A stretch of 64,000 bases of DNA from Georhizobium profundi (GTDB taxonomy: Bacteria > Pseudomonadota > Alphaproteobacteria > Rhizobiales > Rhizobiaceae). The stretch lies in the NCBI RefSeq assembly GCF_003952725.1, contig NZ_CP032509.1:2008001-2072000 (forward strand). The letters are read 5' to 3'. A program made the position numbers and the translations under genes. The notes beneath the pieces are model-generated. The model was not told the DNA's origin. It saw only the letters and a program-made list of their open reading frames with translations, and made no database searches. Shown here piece after piece: positions 1 through 8,474 of this stretch (positions are counted from its first letter, which is position 1; every line of letters begins with the position of its first letter).

Positions 1-126
1 TCCGCCCAGGCCAATGGCCGCAGCGTGGTTGCCGTCGTGCTCGGCGGCAACACCGCCAAAGAGCGCAACGACCATATGCGCCAGCTGCTCGAGATCTACA
101 TGCCGCTTGCCTCGCGCGGGCGGTGA
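1..126 (+). CDS. D-alanyl-D-alanine carboxypeptidase, C-terminal end (partial)
   Basis: Frame 1 is open from the first base and ends at a TGA at 124-126, giving 41 residues. The tail contains VVAVVLGGNTAKERNDHM followed by QLLEIYMPLASRG, which matches my memory of the C-terminal end of alphaproteobacterial serine-type D,D-carboxypeptidases (penicillin-binding protein 5/6 type), which trim peptidoglycan stem peptides. Only the end is present, so the catalytic SxxK, SxN and KTG motifs cannot be checked. It is probably the last core chromosomal gene before the tRNA-linked island. Confidence 0.6.
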   Translation, partial: SAQANGRSVVAVVLGGNTAKERNDHMRQLLEIYMPLASRGR

Positions 127-219
127 GGTTTCGCGAAACCCACGCGCTCGCCAATTCCCCATTGAAGCGGAGCGCGCCATCGTCTATCACCAATCCCGCG
201 CGGATCACGCTTCGCGCCG

Positions 220-296
<77 letters not shown>

Positions 297-1353
297 GTTT
301 TCTATCATTTTTACAACAGCTTAGCAATCAGCGGTTTGTCGGCGCACCTCGCTCTAATAGCTCACGGAAGCACCACGGAAGCAGTTGGAAGCAGGTTTCT
401 GCCTAGGCAAGGTGTAATTTTCGCTAGCGCTTGATCATCCGGGCCCCATGCCATTGCTAAGCGCTGAGGCTTGCGAACTGCCATTGCTCTCTGGGCTATG
501 AACCGATGGCTGGGGCTTGGATCTTTCAGGAAGCGGTGCTCGCGTCTGCGGACATCTCATCACGAGCCATGGTTCCAGGATGGCAAGCATCAGCGACAGC
601 GGGGCAATGTTTCGCGGGCGCATAGGGCACCGGCTAAGACAGTGCCAATAACTTCGCGACTGCGGCCCGGATCGCTGCATGATGTGAGTACCGGCGGGTG
701 TTGGGGCGTGTGGCACCTACGACCAGTCTAAAATGCTGATCGACGACGGCAAGCCATTTTGTTGCTGCGCGCCGAAACGACAGCCGCCGGATTTACATCG
801 TTCTGTCCGACTCGTGTCGGGCCGCATCATGTTTTCACAAAAATGGGCGCATGCGGATGGTCGCCGCCTCGACGGCACGCCTTGACCGTCTTTGCGTGGC
901 TATCGTGAGCTCGTGAACGCGACGGTGGGCTATGGGCATCTTCAATTCTCGCGGGACCCGCACGCAGGACGCTTGTTGATCCGGTCAAAACCAGATGAAA
1001 ACTGCAGCTATCGAGACCGAAGGGACGGTACGATCTCGATAGCTGCAAAAGGCCCTTCTTAACGGGGCGTTGTTGGGTGTGAGCCAACAAGATCAAAGAG
1101 GCACATAAGTTCCGGTGAAATTAGGTTCTCGGCACATGCGTTTGCCGACCAGCGATGGGTTCACGACACTTTCGGCATCGTATGAGTGTGATCGAAGCGG
1201 TGGGAAGGAAGCTTCAGACGCTGTCAGCTTCGTGATGAGACCTCCTTCGGGACGGAGCCGTCATATCCGATGCATCAGTTTCGACGGGAACTCCTTATGG
1301 ATTATTAGATGTGTCTCGGGGCACGGAGACTGCTACACAGTTGAACCGAGGCT
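297..1353. other. gene-poor stretch downstream of tRNA-Arg
   Basis: Both strands have only short open frames without recognisable motifs, ribosome binding sites or sensible composition. I looked for an integrase next to the tRNA and found none, intact or obviously decayed. The one clear structure is the inverted repeat listed at 1003-1047. Confidence 0.5.
1003..1047. repeat. 14-bp perfect inverted repeat with 17-bp spacer
   Basis: The arms TGCAGCTATCGAGA (1003-1016) and TCTCGATAGCTGCA (1034-1047) are exact reverse complements. The spacer is 17 bases. No T-run follows on either strand, so it is not a classical intrinsic terminator. It could be a regulatory or recombination site or a transposon-end remnant. 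It lies in otherwise gene-free DNA between the tRNA and the nucleotidase gene. Confidence 0.7.
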
Positions 1354-2388
1354 TCACGCGATTTCGATACCTTCGCACTTGAAGTTGCCCAACTTCTCCT
1401 CTTCGGCGAGAACATTGCCTGAGATGTCTGCGGCACCTATCCAGCTTTCAGTCTTGCCGCCGATCTCGACGGACTTCATGTAGAGAAATTCGTCTGGATG
1501 CCCGGGGATCAACTTGATTGATGAGGGACCGCGCTCCGGAACGCGTGTACCAACTTGGCGAACCTCAATGGTCTGGAACTGCGCATCAGCCTCGATCAGA
1601 AGGTTATTGCCCTTCTCACGCTCGTCGGTCGGTTCGTGGAATGGCTCCGTCGATACTTTGCGTGGAAAAAAATACCACCGTTCGCGGTATGGGTGCCATT
1701 CTGCAGCTTCGTGAACGATGTACCCTGCGTCGCCGACTTTGCAAGCTTCGCGGATGCGCCGATAGACATGGCTCCAATCCTCGCTGGCGACTGCGTAGCC
1801 TTCTGGTCCGAGGCGCTTGATCCACTCCTCCTGCCGCACTTTGCCATGGGATCCGACGATGAGTTCGTCGCCAACGAGCGTAGCCCATTCGCACTTGAAG
1901 CCTTTCTGGGCTTCGTCCCCCGAGCCTGTCATCAGCATTTGGCGCGGAATAATCATATGGTTTTCGCCGCGCAACTCGCCGACGATTCCCGTGCGGTCAT
2001 CAAAGACCAGCATGTGGCGCCCCCATTTGAGCATCTCCGAGAACTCACCGCCACGAAAAGTGTTGGTATCTACCTCTCCGAATTTGGAAAAGACGTGAAC
2101 CTCGCCGCCCGCATCGTCGGGGATGTGTTCAAAACGATAGCGGACTTGTCCTTCTTCATCGACCTCGCGATGGGCCCGGTCGAACCGCAGACGAGCCATG
2201 AAATAGGTCTCGCCATCTTCCAACGTTATCTGCGACGCGCGGTCCTCATCTGTTATCTGCATAATCATGTAGCTGGACGTGGTGGCATCGTAGCGCTCCA
2301 GTCTTTCGCGGTCGCGGGGCATGGCGTGCTTTCTCTGTCTGATCAACTCAAATTGAATGCGCAGTCTTCCAACCAATGCCCTTATCAC
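1354..2388 (-). CDS. CANT1/apyrase-family calcium-activated nucleotidase homologue
   Basis: The product of 344 aa resembles the animal soluble calcium-activated nucleotidase (CANT1, apyrase family Pfam PF06079), a five-bladed propeller that hydrolyses UDP, GDP and UTP. Matching landmarks, in the CANT1 order, are FDDRTGIVGEL (about 129-139), QKGFKCEW (160-167), GYIVHEAAEW (223-232), RWYFFPRKVS (237-246), DEREKGNNLL (255-264) and a C-terminal KCEGIE. These repeat the blade pattern through most of the protein. No signal peptide is visible, unlike the secreted eukaryotic enzymes. The GTG start at 2388 has a GAGGG motif 6 bases upstream; an ATG at 2322 would give 322 aa and is a fair alternative. 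The gene stands alone. Family assignment is from recalled motifs; activity is inferred. Confidence 0.75.
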   Translation of the reverse strand: MIRALVGRLRIQFELIRQRKHAMPRDRERLERYDATTSSYMIMQITDEDRASQITLEDGETYFMARLRFDRAHREVDEEGQVRYRFEHIPDDAGGEVHVFSKFGEVDTNTFRGGEFSEMLKWGRHMLVFDDRTGIVGELRGENHMIIPRQMLMTGSGDEAQKGFKCEWATLVGDELIVGSHGKVRQEEWIKRLGPEGYAVASEDWSHVYRRIREACKVGDAGYIVHEAAEWHPYRERWYFFPRKVSTEPFHEPTDEREKGNNLLIEADAQFQTIEVRQVGTRVPERGPSSIKLIPGHPDEFLYMKSVEIGGKTESWIGAADISGNVLAEEEKLGNFKCEGIEIA

Positions 2389-2929
2389 CCAGTCCCTCGC
2401 AGGGCGACGCCGGGTGCTGAAAGAGAGCGAAAGGAATAGAGCAACAACCGTCTGAACCGATTGCCGAGCTGGCTTCGTTTTCGGGGTAATGCGATGGATT
2501 AGGTGTGGGCAAAATTTTCCGTACGACGGGAGACGAAGTCGACATCGTGACGCAGCTCACTGAACTAGGCATCGCCGATATCTTGGTATTGCCGATCGGG
2601 TGGGATTGGGGGAAAAGCAAACGCCAATCGGCCCTGTTGCATCAGGCCGTCTGTGAGGGGAACGCCTCCGTGGCAGCTTGTGGTCTACCGGTGCTATCGC
2701 CGTTGCGATCGGCCTCGGCTCCTATGACATCTTCCACCGCCACCTTCTTTCTCTTCGCGTGTCGACGCCTGTTAAAGGCGACCGTGAGGCCGATGAAGAG
2801 GGCGCCGTGGTGCGGCTTGGTCATCCGTGGTCTTCGCGCGAGCAATTCTGGTGGAAGGGCGTTTCGGATCGCTCCTCCGAAAGCGCCGACCTTTAAAGTA
2901 GTTTCTTACGGCGATATATTCTCAAGACG
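2389..2929. other. intergenic stretch without a convincing gene
   Basis: Open frames here do not resemble known proteins. In the last 30 bases (from about 2897) the frame of the next gene is already open and encodes RRYILKTMKEWQ, which looks like the segment following the missing DxLTGLxNR motif of a GGDEF domain. The sequence therefore probably holds the decayed front of that gene. Confidence 0.4.
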
Positions 2930-3412
2930 ATGAAGGAATGGCAGTCTCATCAGGATCATAGCATCACATTTGGCGACCATGCTTTAGCACTTCTGGATCT
3001 CGACCACTTCAAGGATGTCAACGACAGGTTCGGGCATGACGTCGGTGATGCGGTTCTTGTTCGATTTTGCCAAACTGTCGTGAAAAGCATCCGCCGCAAT
3101 GATCTCTTCGGGCGCATGGGAGGGGAGGAGTTTCTGATTTTCTTTCCAAATTGCAATTTGGAAGATGCAAAGGCACGATTGATCCAAGTTCAGCAGGATC
3201 TTCATGAACTTCAATTCGCAGATGCGCCAGGTTATCGCTGCTCCTTTTCAGCCGGCGTTTGCGAGATGCAGCGCGGTGTGAGGCTCGATCACGCCATCAC
3301 CCTCGCCGATGAATGTTTATACGCGGCAAAATCGACCGGCCGTAACTGCGTCGTCGACAGTGCAACGCGTCGAAAGAGCACCAGGCATAACCCGTTGTTA
3401 AAACACTTTTGA
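2930..3412 (+). CDS. GGDEF-domain diguanylate cyclase, N-terminally truncated
   Basis: The 160 aa product is little more than a GGDEF domain, which condenses two GTP into cyclic di-GMP. Visible motifs are LALLDLDHFKDVNDRFGHD (metal and nucleotide region), the inhibitory site RRND exactly five residues before the signature GGEEF, and ADECLYAAKSTGRN at the end. The usual start of the domain (DxLTGLxNR) and any sensor domain are missing; a stop lies just upstream in frame at about 2894. It is likely a 5'-truncated remnant that may still be translated from the ATG. It is followed 31 bp later by an EAL protein, so the pair is a synthesis/degradation tandem. Confidence 0.75.
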   Translation: MKEWQSHQDHSITFGDHALALLDLDHFKDVNDRFGHDVGDAVLVRFCQTVVKSIRRNDLFGRMGGEEFLIFFPNCNLEDAKARLIQVQQDLHELQFADAPGYRCSFSAGVCEMQRGVRLDHAITLADECLYAAKSTGRNCVVDSATRRKSTRHNPLLKHF

Positions 3413-3443
3413 AACAATCCTCCCGACTTGGGGGAGACTGCAC

Positions 3444-4694
3444 ATGCAGATACTGACTGACGCAATCAACGCTGCCTGCGAAACGGGCGATGCAGAATCC
3501 GGCACGATTCAAAGAGCACTCCAGGCCGTGCGGACACATCTTGGAATGGAAGTGGCCTATCTGTCGGAGTTCGTCGGCAACGAGTCAATCTTCCGGGTCG
3601 TTGATGCTCCCGGTCTTGAGCAGCTTATTAAACCCGGTGATGCTCGCTCGCTGGACGACGTTTATTGTCAGCATATTCTTGCAGGACGTCTGCCACAGTT
3701 GATTCCGGACACGTCCAAGGAACCGATCTGTCAATCCATGCCAATTACTGCGGCTGTACCGATCGGCGCGCACGTTTCAATCCCGATCATACTGCCCAAT
3801 GGCGAACCCTATGGGATGTTTTGCTGCCTAAGCCCCCAGGCGAACGCATCGTTAAATGCGCGAGATCTGAATGTCGTGCGGCTTTTCGCTGATGTTGCGG
3901 CGCATCAGATTGGACGGCAAGTCGCCGACCGCAATGAGGTTGCTGACAAAAAGGCACTTATCGCAGGGATCATCGCCGGACGTGAATTCAAACTGGTCTT
4001 CCAGCCGATCATCAACTTTCGCACAGGAGAAGTGCGGGGCTATGAAGCCCTCTGTCGGTTCGAGTCGCTGCCGTATCGATCACCAGACATCTGGATCAAT
4101 GACGCGAAAGCTGCGGGTCTTGGGGTTGAGCTAGAACTGGCGATCATCGATCGTGCGTTCGAGGTTTGGGTGGACGGCCCACCCAACACGTACATCGCGT
4201 TCAATGCTTCCCCAACGGCTCTGTGCGATCCTCGTTTCCTGACGTTGGTCGACGGTCGAGATCTGTCATCGGTTGTGTTTGAGATAACCGAACATACGGC
4301 CGTGGAAGACTACGCGGCCCTGAATGCTCAGCTCAATCATCTGAGGGCTCAAGGTGCCAAGATCGCAATCGACGACGCGGGCGCGGGCTTTTCCAGTCTG
4401 CGACACATCGTTCAGCTGGCGCCTGATTTCATCAAGCTGGACATGGCGCTCACCCGCGATATAGACAGCGATCCCTCGCGCCGTGCATTTGCCTCGGCCT
4501 TCGTGTATTTCGCACACGAGACGGGAGCGGAAATCGTGGCGGAGGGCATCGAGACAGATGCCGAGCTGCAGACACTCTATGCGCTGGGCATCAATGTCGG
4601 CCAAGGATACTATCTCAGCAGGCCGCTGGAACGGGATGCTGTGACACCGGCCAGCCTAGGCTATGGATCCGCTGTTTCGGCAGCGCGTTTTTGA
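3444..4694 (+). CDS. GAF-EAL cyclic di-GMP phosphodiesterase
   Basis: The product has 416 aa. Residues about 1-155 form a GAF-like sensor domain (HLGMEVAYLSEFVGN, then VSIPIILPNGEPYGMFCCL). Residues about 178-405 form an EAL domain with the expected catalytic features: FQPIINFRTGEVRGYEALCR (EAL at 201-203), FNASP (Asn 254), FEITEHT (Glu about 279), IAIDDAGAGFSSL (Asp-Asp 309-310), FIKLD (Lys 331), IVAEGIET and GQGYYLSRPL. The Mg ligands and general base thus appear intact, predicting hydrolysis of c-di-GMP to pGpG. The protein is soluble, without membrane segments. It probably shares a transcript with the GGDEF protein upstream. Confidence 0.88.
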   Translation: MQILTDAINAACETGDAESGTIQRALQAVRTHLGMEVAYLSEFVGNESIFRVVDAPGLEQLIKPGDARSLDDVYCQHILAGRLPQLIPDTSKEPICQSMPITAAVPIGAHVSIPIILPNGEPYGMFCCLSPQANASLNARDLNVVRLFADVAAHQIGRQVADRNEVADKKALIAGIIAGREFKLVFQPIINFRTGEVRGYEALCRFESLPYRSPDIWINDAKAAGLGVELELAIIDRAFEVWVDGPPNTYIAFNASPTALCDPRFLTLVDGRDLSSVVFEITEHTAVEDYAALNAQLNHLRAQGAKIAIDDAGAGFSSLRHIVQLAPDFIKLDMALTRDIDSDPSRRAFASAFVYFAHETGAEIVAEGIETDAELQTLYALGINVGQGYYLSRPLERDAVTPASLGYGSAVSAARF

Positions 4695-5297
4695 TCGCCT
4701 AACGACATCGGCTTGCTCACGGTCGACTGGTTCTGGTCCGGTTTGCTTTCGTCGCGCACCCAGCGTCATTGACAGCATTTTTGGGTTCCCATCCGTGGTG
4801 TTGCGGCGGTGGCCAGTCACTGTCGGTAATCACGGGCGTTTCAGCCCAGTTCTGATAGCCGAACCCTGAAAATATTGAGGCGGTGAGGTGGCGTCTCACA
4901 ATGGGCAGTTTCAAGAGGCGATCGCTGGCACCGCCACGGGGCATCGCCTGCGTCAAGCAATGCATCATGGCAGCGCAGCTGTGATCGCCCTGGCCGACAT
5001 CAATTTTTGAGCTGTCGGGCTGAACAGTCTCAGACGCGATACCGGCGACATTCTGTGGGGCCGGTCGAAACGGCATGGAGAGAGGCGTCCCTGGCCGTCA
5101 TCATGATCAAAATCGGTCCTCTGTCGGCTGGCTCGCCGAGGAAAACTCGGCGCTCTCTTTTTGTCTCGCATGCGGATAAACGCGCTAACGCGCCGGTAGG
5201 ATCGGACGATGGTCCAGCTTCGGTCTGCCGCGGAGCGGCGCAGACAGGCGTCAGTACGACCCTTGGTCGTTAACAGAGGAAGCAGGCCGTCGGTGAT
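4695..5297. other. intergenic stretch, no supported gene
   Basis: The stretch separates the plus-strand EAL gene from the end of the minus-strand trb operon. Open frames on both strands up to about 119 codons exist but show no known motif, plausible ribosome binding site or membrane pattern. No T-run terminator hairpin was recognised for either gene. Confidence 0.5.
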
Positions 5298-5576
5298 TCA
5301 GTGTTCCGGATCTCTCTGGCAAGATGTGCCGGCCGGCAGATCTTGGCGCTGTGGAGTGGTCCTCCCGCGCTTGGTCCTATGCGCCCTCCAGCCGCGATCT
5401 GTGCGCAGGAAATCCTTCAGCATGTGCGGGATCAGGACGGCGGCCTCGACAGGCTCATGGAGACGGCTGTGCTCGGCAGCGTATTCGTCGAGTTCCTCGG
5501 CGAGCGGCTCGGGCAGGAGCACGGTCTTGCGAACGTAGCGGACCTTCGGCAGGGGTCCGAGCTTCAGGTCGGTCAT
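5298..5576 (-). CDS. DUF2274 protein, last gene of the trb operon
   Basis: The 92 aa product begins MTDLKLGPLPKVRYVRKTVL, the characteristic start of DUF2274 proteins, which are small proteins encoded directly after trbI in alphaproteobacterial conjugation operons. The family's function is unknown; the N-terminal segment reads like a ribbon-helix-helix-type start, but this is weak. The ATG overlaps the trbI stop in an ATGA, so translation is coupled. The C-terminal third (from about residue 66) is basic and unlike the usual conserved end. It has no membrane segment. Confidence 0.75.
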   Translation of the reverse strand: MTDLKLGPLPKVRYVRKTVLLPEPLAEELDEYAAEHSRLHEPVEAAVLIPHMLKDFLRTDRGWRAHRTKRGRTTPQRQDLPAGTSCQRDPEH

Positions 5577-6757
5577 CTTGCGGCTCCGTAAGGTTCGAGC
5601 ACGAGGTCGCGGGTGACGATCACGCGCACCGGGAATCCGTGGCGGATCGTGAGCGTCGGCGCGACCTGCAACTGGCGCTGGATGATCTGCTGACCGGCGT
5701 CGTTGATGGTGTCGCCCGCACCGCTGCGGATCGCCTGGATGAGGCGGTCCTCGTCGCTCATGGTCAGCTCGGTGGCTGCGGCGAGCAGGGTCGAAAGTCC
5801 GGCCGCCTTCGCTAGGTCCCACCAGTGATAGTCGACGCCATCCTCGAGGCCGGCATGGCCGGCGGTGTCGGCGCCCGGCTGACGCTCGAGAACGATCGAG
5901 CGACCGTTTGGAAAGATCAGCCGGTTCCAGACGAGCAACACACGGCGCTGTCCGATGGTGACGCCCGCATCGTATTGGCCGATGAGGCGCGTCCCCTGCG
6001 GGACCAGGAGCAGACTGCCGGTTGGGCTGTCATAGATGTGCTGCGTCACCTGGGCGGTAATCTGGCCGGGAAGGTCGGAACGGATGCCGGTGATGAGCGC
6101 TGCCGGGATGACCGATCCCGCTTGAAGCACATAGGGCGAGGCCGGGGCTGCGACACGATCGGGCGCGATGGTGCGCCGGTCCACTTCGGCGTTGAGGAAG
6201 GCGAGATGCCGGTCCTGCGTGCCACCCAGGCCGGACAGTGATGCGGTGGGTGCCTGTTGGATAGACGGCAGTCCCGAACCCGTATCCGATCGGGTCTGGA
6301 AGAAGAGCTGGCTGGTGCGCGCCGCCTCCATCTCGGCGAGTCGGCGCTGCTCCTCGGGGTCCGCCTGCGGCATGGGCATGGTTTCGGCCGGAATGGGGCG
6401 ACCCTCCTCACGGGCACGCACGATCGGGCCGCCGAGGTCGCCCGGCAGCGGCGGGCCCAGTTGCGGAACATCGGGCTGCGGGACGCCGGTATAGTCGCTG
6501 GGAAGGCCCTGCAAGCCATCGGCCGTCTGGCGGCGGTCGGTGGTGAACAACTCCTCCTGGTCGGCTGCCCGCTCTCTGGTCTGGAGCGCGTAGATGAGCG
6601 CGCCGCCGATCGCGAAGCCAGCGACGACGCCGAGGCTCGCCAGCACCTTGCGCGAGATGCGGGTGACGGTTGGTGCTTCGGCGCGCAGCCGCATGGTCGC
6701 CGCCGTCTCGGACATCGCCCCCACGCCTTCGCCCTTTTTGGTCTCGTTGACGCTCAT
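5573..6757 (-). CDS. trbI: TrbI, conjugal transfer protein (VirB10-like)
   Basis: The 394 aa product has the VirB10/TrbI layout: a cytoplasmic start, one membrane segment at about 40-60 (VLASLGVVAGFAIGGALIYAL), a proline-rich periplasmic linker and a C-terminal beta-barrel domain with VIPAALITGIRSDLPGQITA, LLVPQGTRLIGQYD and WNRLIFPNGRS. In type IV secretion systems this protein bridges inner and outer membrane and links the core complex to the ATPases. It overlaps trbG by ATGA and is followed with the same overlap by the DUF2274 gene. Length is normal and it appears intact. A second ATG 14 codons in is possible. Confidence 0.93.
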   Translation of the reverse strand: MSVNETKKGEGVGAMSETAATMRLRAEAPTVTRISRKVLASLGVVAGFAIGGALIYALQTRERAADQEELFTTDRRQTADGLQGLPSDYTGVPQPDVPQLGPPLPGDLGGPIVRAREEGRPIPAETMPMPQADPEEQRRLAEMEAARTSQLFFQTRSDTGSGLPSIQQAPTASLSGLGGTQDRHLAFLNAEVDRRTIAPDRVAAPASPYVLQAGSVIPAALITGIRSDLPGQITAQVTQHIYDSPTGSLLLVPQGTRLIGQYDAGVTIGQRRVLLVWNRLIFPNGRSIVLERQPGADTAGHAGLEDGVDYHWWDLAKAAGLSTLLAAATELTMSDEDRLIQAIRSGAGDTINDAGQQIIQRQLQVAPTLTIRHGFPVRVIVTRDLVLEPYGAAR

Positions 6758-7788
6758 GGCTCCTGCCCTCCGCTTTCGCTACGGGCGTTCGTTGTTTGCC
6801 GGGGACCGCTTCTCACCCCGTCCGTCCTGACGATTCGCACAATCTGCTGGCGGTCGCCGCTGCCGAGCCGAAGTTCGGCGGCGGCGAACAGGCGGTCGAC
6901 GATCAGGATCGTGTCGTGGATCCGGCTGTTGACGATCTCGGGTTCACCTTCCGGCCCGACGACGAAGATGGGGGGCATCTCGCCCTGGACGATGCCTCTG
7001 GGGAACTCGACGTAGACCCGGCGGCCGTCGTCATAGACCGAGACCGGCCGCCATGGCGGCGTATCGCCGTTGAGGCCGTAGCGGTAGTTCCGCGCAGCGA
7101 CGGCCGGGATGACCGGGGCGATCGGCTCTGTCTGGCGCTGCGCGACGGGCGGCGGAGGATAAGCCCAGGCAATCGACGGCATGTAGGGGCCATCGTCAGC
7201 CCGCAACTCAATCATATAGATGCGCCGGTCGGTGGTGATGACGAGGTTGGTGATGATGTCGGGGCGTGTCGGCTTGACCAACACGTGCACGCGGCGGGAA
7301 ACGCCGGACCCGCTCTCCGTGTCGCCGATGATCCAGCGCGTCGTGTCGCCGGCGGCGATCGGGCCGGCGCCGGTCAGGCTCTCGCCGGGCTCCAGCGCGA
7401 TGGTCGTGATCTGTCCCGGCGAAGCGTAGACCTGATAGAGCGCGCCCGCACTCCAGGGATAGACCTGGATGGCGTTGAAGTAACCGTCGCGCCTCGGCTC
7501 GACGCGCGCGGCGGCGTTGGCGTTCTCGATTCGCGCCGTTGGCGTGCCGGCCGCCGCCCCGCCGCGCGCCGGCGTCCAGCCCGGCGGCACATGGACCGGC
7601 CTCGGGGTCTCGTCGGTGACGACGGCGGCCACGACGGGAAGCGGCGGCACGTCGGCGTCATAGCTGATCTGCGGGGGCTTATGCGCGGTTGCGCAGCCGG
7701 CGAGCACGGTCGCGGCCAGAAGCGATGCCATCAGCGCGGTGGTTCGAAAGGCCGGTTGCGCGGCCGGCACGGCGGTCGATCGGTTCAT
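6754..7788 (-). CDS. trbG: TrbG, conjugal transfer protein (VirB9-like)
   Basis: The 344 aa product starts at the ATG overlapping the trbF stop (ATGA). An N-terminal membrane or lipoprotein signal ends in LAATVLAGCATAHK, a lipobox. The body shows VirB9/TrbG features: YPWSAGALYQVYASPGQITT, TRPDIITNLVITTDRRIYMI and the C-terminal VFVEFPRG-type segment (RRVYVEFPRGIVQGEMPPIF). VirB9-family proteins form the periplasmic/outer-membrane core ring of the pore with VirB10 and VirB7; a lipobox suggests it needs no separate VirB7. It appears intact. Confidence 0.92.
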   Translation of the reverse strand: MNRSTAVPAAQPAFRTTALMASLLAATVLAGCATAHKPPQISYDADVPPLPVVAAVVTDETPRPVHVPPGWTPARGGAAAGTPTARIENANAAARVEPRRDGYFNAIQVYPWSAGALYQVYASPGQITTIALEPGESLTGAGPIAAGDTTRWIIGDTESGSGVSRRVHVLVKPTRPDIITNLVITTDRRIYMIELRADDGPYMPSIAWAYPPPPVAQRQTEPIAPVIPAVAARNYRYGLNGDTPPWRPVSVYDDGRRVYVEFPRGIVQGEMPPIFVVGPEGEPEIVNSRIHDTILIVDRLFAAAELRLGSGDRQQIVRIVRTDGVRSGPRQTTNARSESGGQEP

Positions 7789-8474
7789 TGCCCCAGCTCC
7801 CGAGACCAGTTGATAGCGTTGACATAGACGCCGAGCGGATTGCTTCTCAGACGCTCGGCGTCTCTTGGCGGTTGGATCGCCACCGTCAGGATGGCGGTCC
7901 ATCGCTCAGTGCCAGCGAGCTGGCCGCTCTCGAAGTGGCGCTCGGTCCAGGCGACGCGGAAGGAATTCGGTGACGCCCGGATCACGGACGAGACCTCGAC
8001 GCTGACCTGCTGCCGGCCGACGCGCGCGAACGGGTCACTGCCTCGCGCATAGTCGTTGAGGGCGACGGCACCTCGATCGGTCGTGAACTCGTAGGCGCGC
8101 AGCCAGTTCTGCCGCACGACGATCGGATCGACGGGGAGGCCCCTGACCTGCTCGATGAAGCGGGCGAGGTGGAAGGCGATCTGCGGATCGGTCGGACGAT
8201 AGTCTGCGACGGCCGGCTCGACGGCGCGGGCCTCGCCGCGACCATCGACTTCAACCACCCAGGGCACGACGGTCCCGCGCGCCGATTGCCAAACGAGGGC
8301 CGAAGCGAGGCCGGCGGAAAGCATCAGGCAGCCAAAAGCCATGAACCGCCAGTTGCGGGCCTGGACGCGGGCGGAGCCGATGCGGTCGTCCCAAATCTGC
8401 TTGGCGCGGCGATACGGAGTCTCCGGTTCAGGCGTCTTGCCGTAGCGGGTTGTGGGTCGCTTGAAGATGTTCAT
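7785..8474 (-). CDS. trbF: TrbF, conjugal transfer protein (VirB8-like)
   Basis: The 229 aa product has a short cytoplasmic start with PETPYRRAKQIWDDRIGSAR, one membrane segment (about 45-65, MAFGCLMLSAGLASALVW) and a VirB8-like periplasmic domain (IAFHLARFIEQVRGLP, WTAILTVAIQPP, NPLGVYVNAINWSRELGQ). VirB8-type proteins nucleate assembly of the inner-membrane complex. Length is normal. It overlaps trbL by four bases and trbG by four bases. Confidence 0.93.
   Translation of the reverse strand: MNIFKRPTTRYGKTPEPETPYRRAKQIWDDRIGSARVQARNWRFMAFGCLMLSAGLASALVWQSARGTVVPWVVEVDGRGEARAVEPAVADYRPTDPQIAFHLARFIEQVRGLPVDPIVVRQNWLRAYEFTTDRGAVALNDYARGSDPFARVGRQQVSVEVSSVIRASPNSFRVAWTERHFESGQLAGTERWTAILTVAIQPPRDAERLRSNPLGVYVNAINWSRELGQ

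Noticed and set aside
297..1350. Integrase remnant next to tRNA-Arg
   Set aside because: I looked for tyrosine-recombinase motifs on both strands and saw none. A loose resemblance of one minus-strand segment to a transposase SPESNG motif was too short to use.
1555..2439. A 294-codon plus-strand frame opposite the nucleotidase gene
   Set aside because: The minus-strand frame matches the CANT1 family in many ordered motifs; the plus frame shows no motif.
4717..5076. A 119-codon minus-strand frame between the EAL gene and the trb operon
   Set aside because: Composition is partly protein-like, but there is no ribosome binding site, signal or family match, so I left it out.
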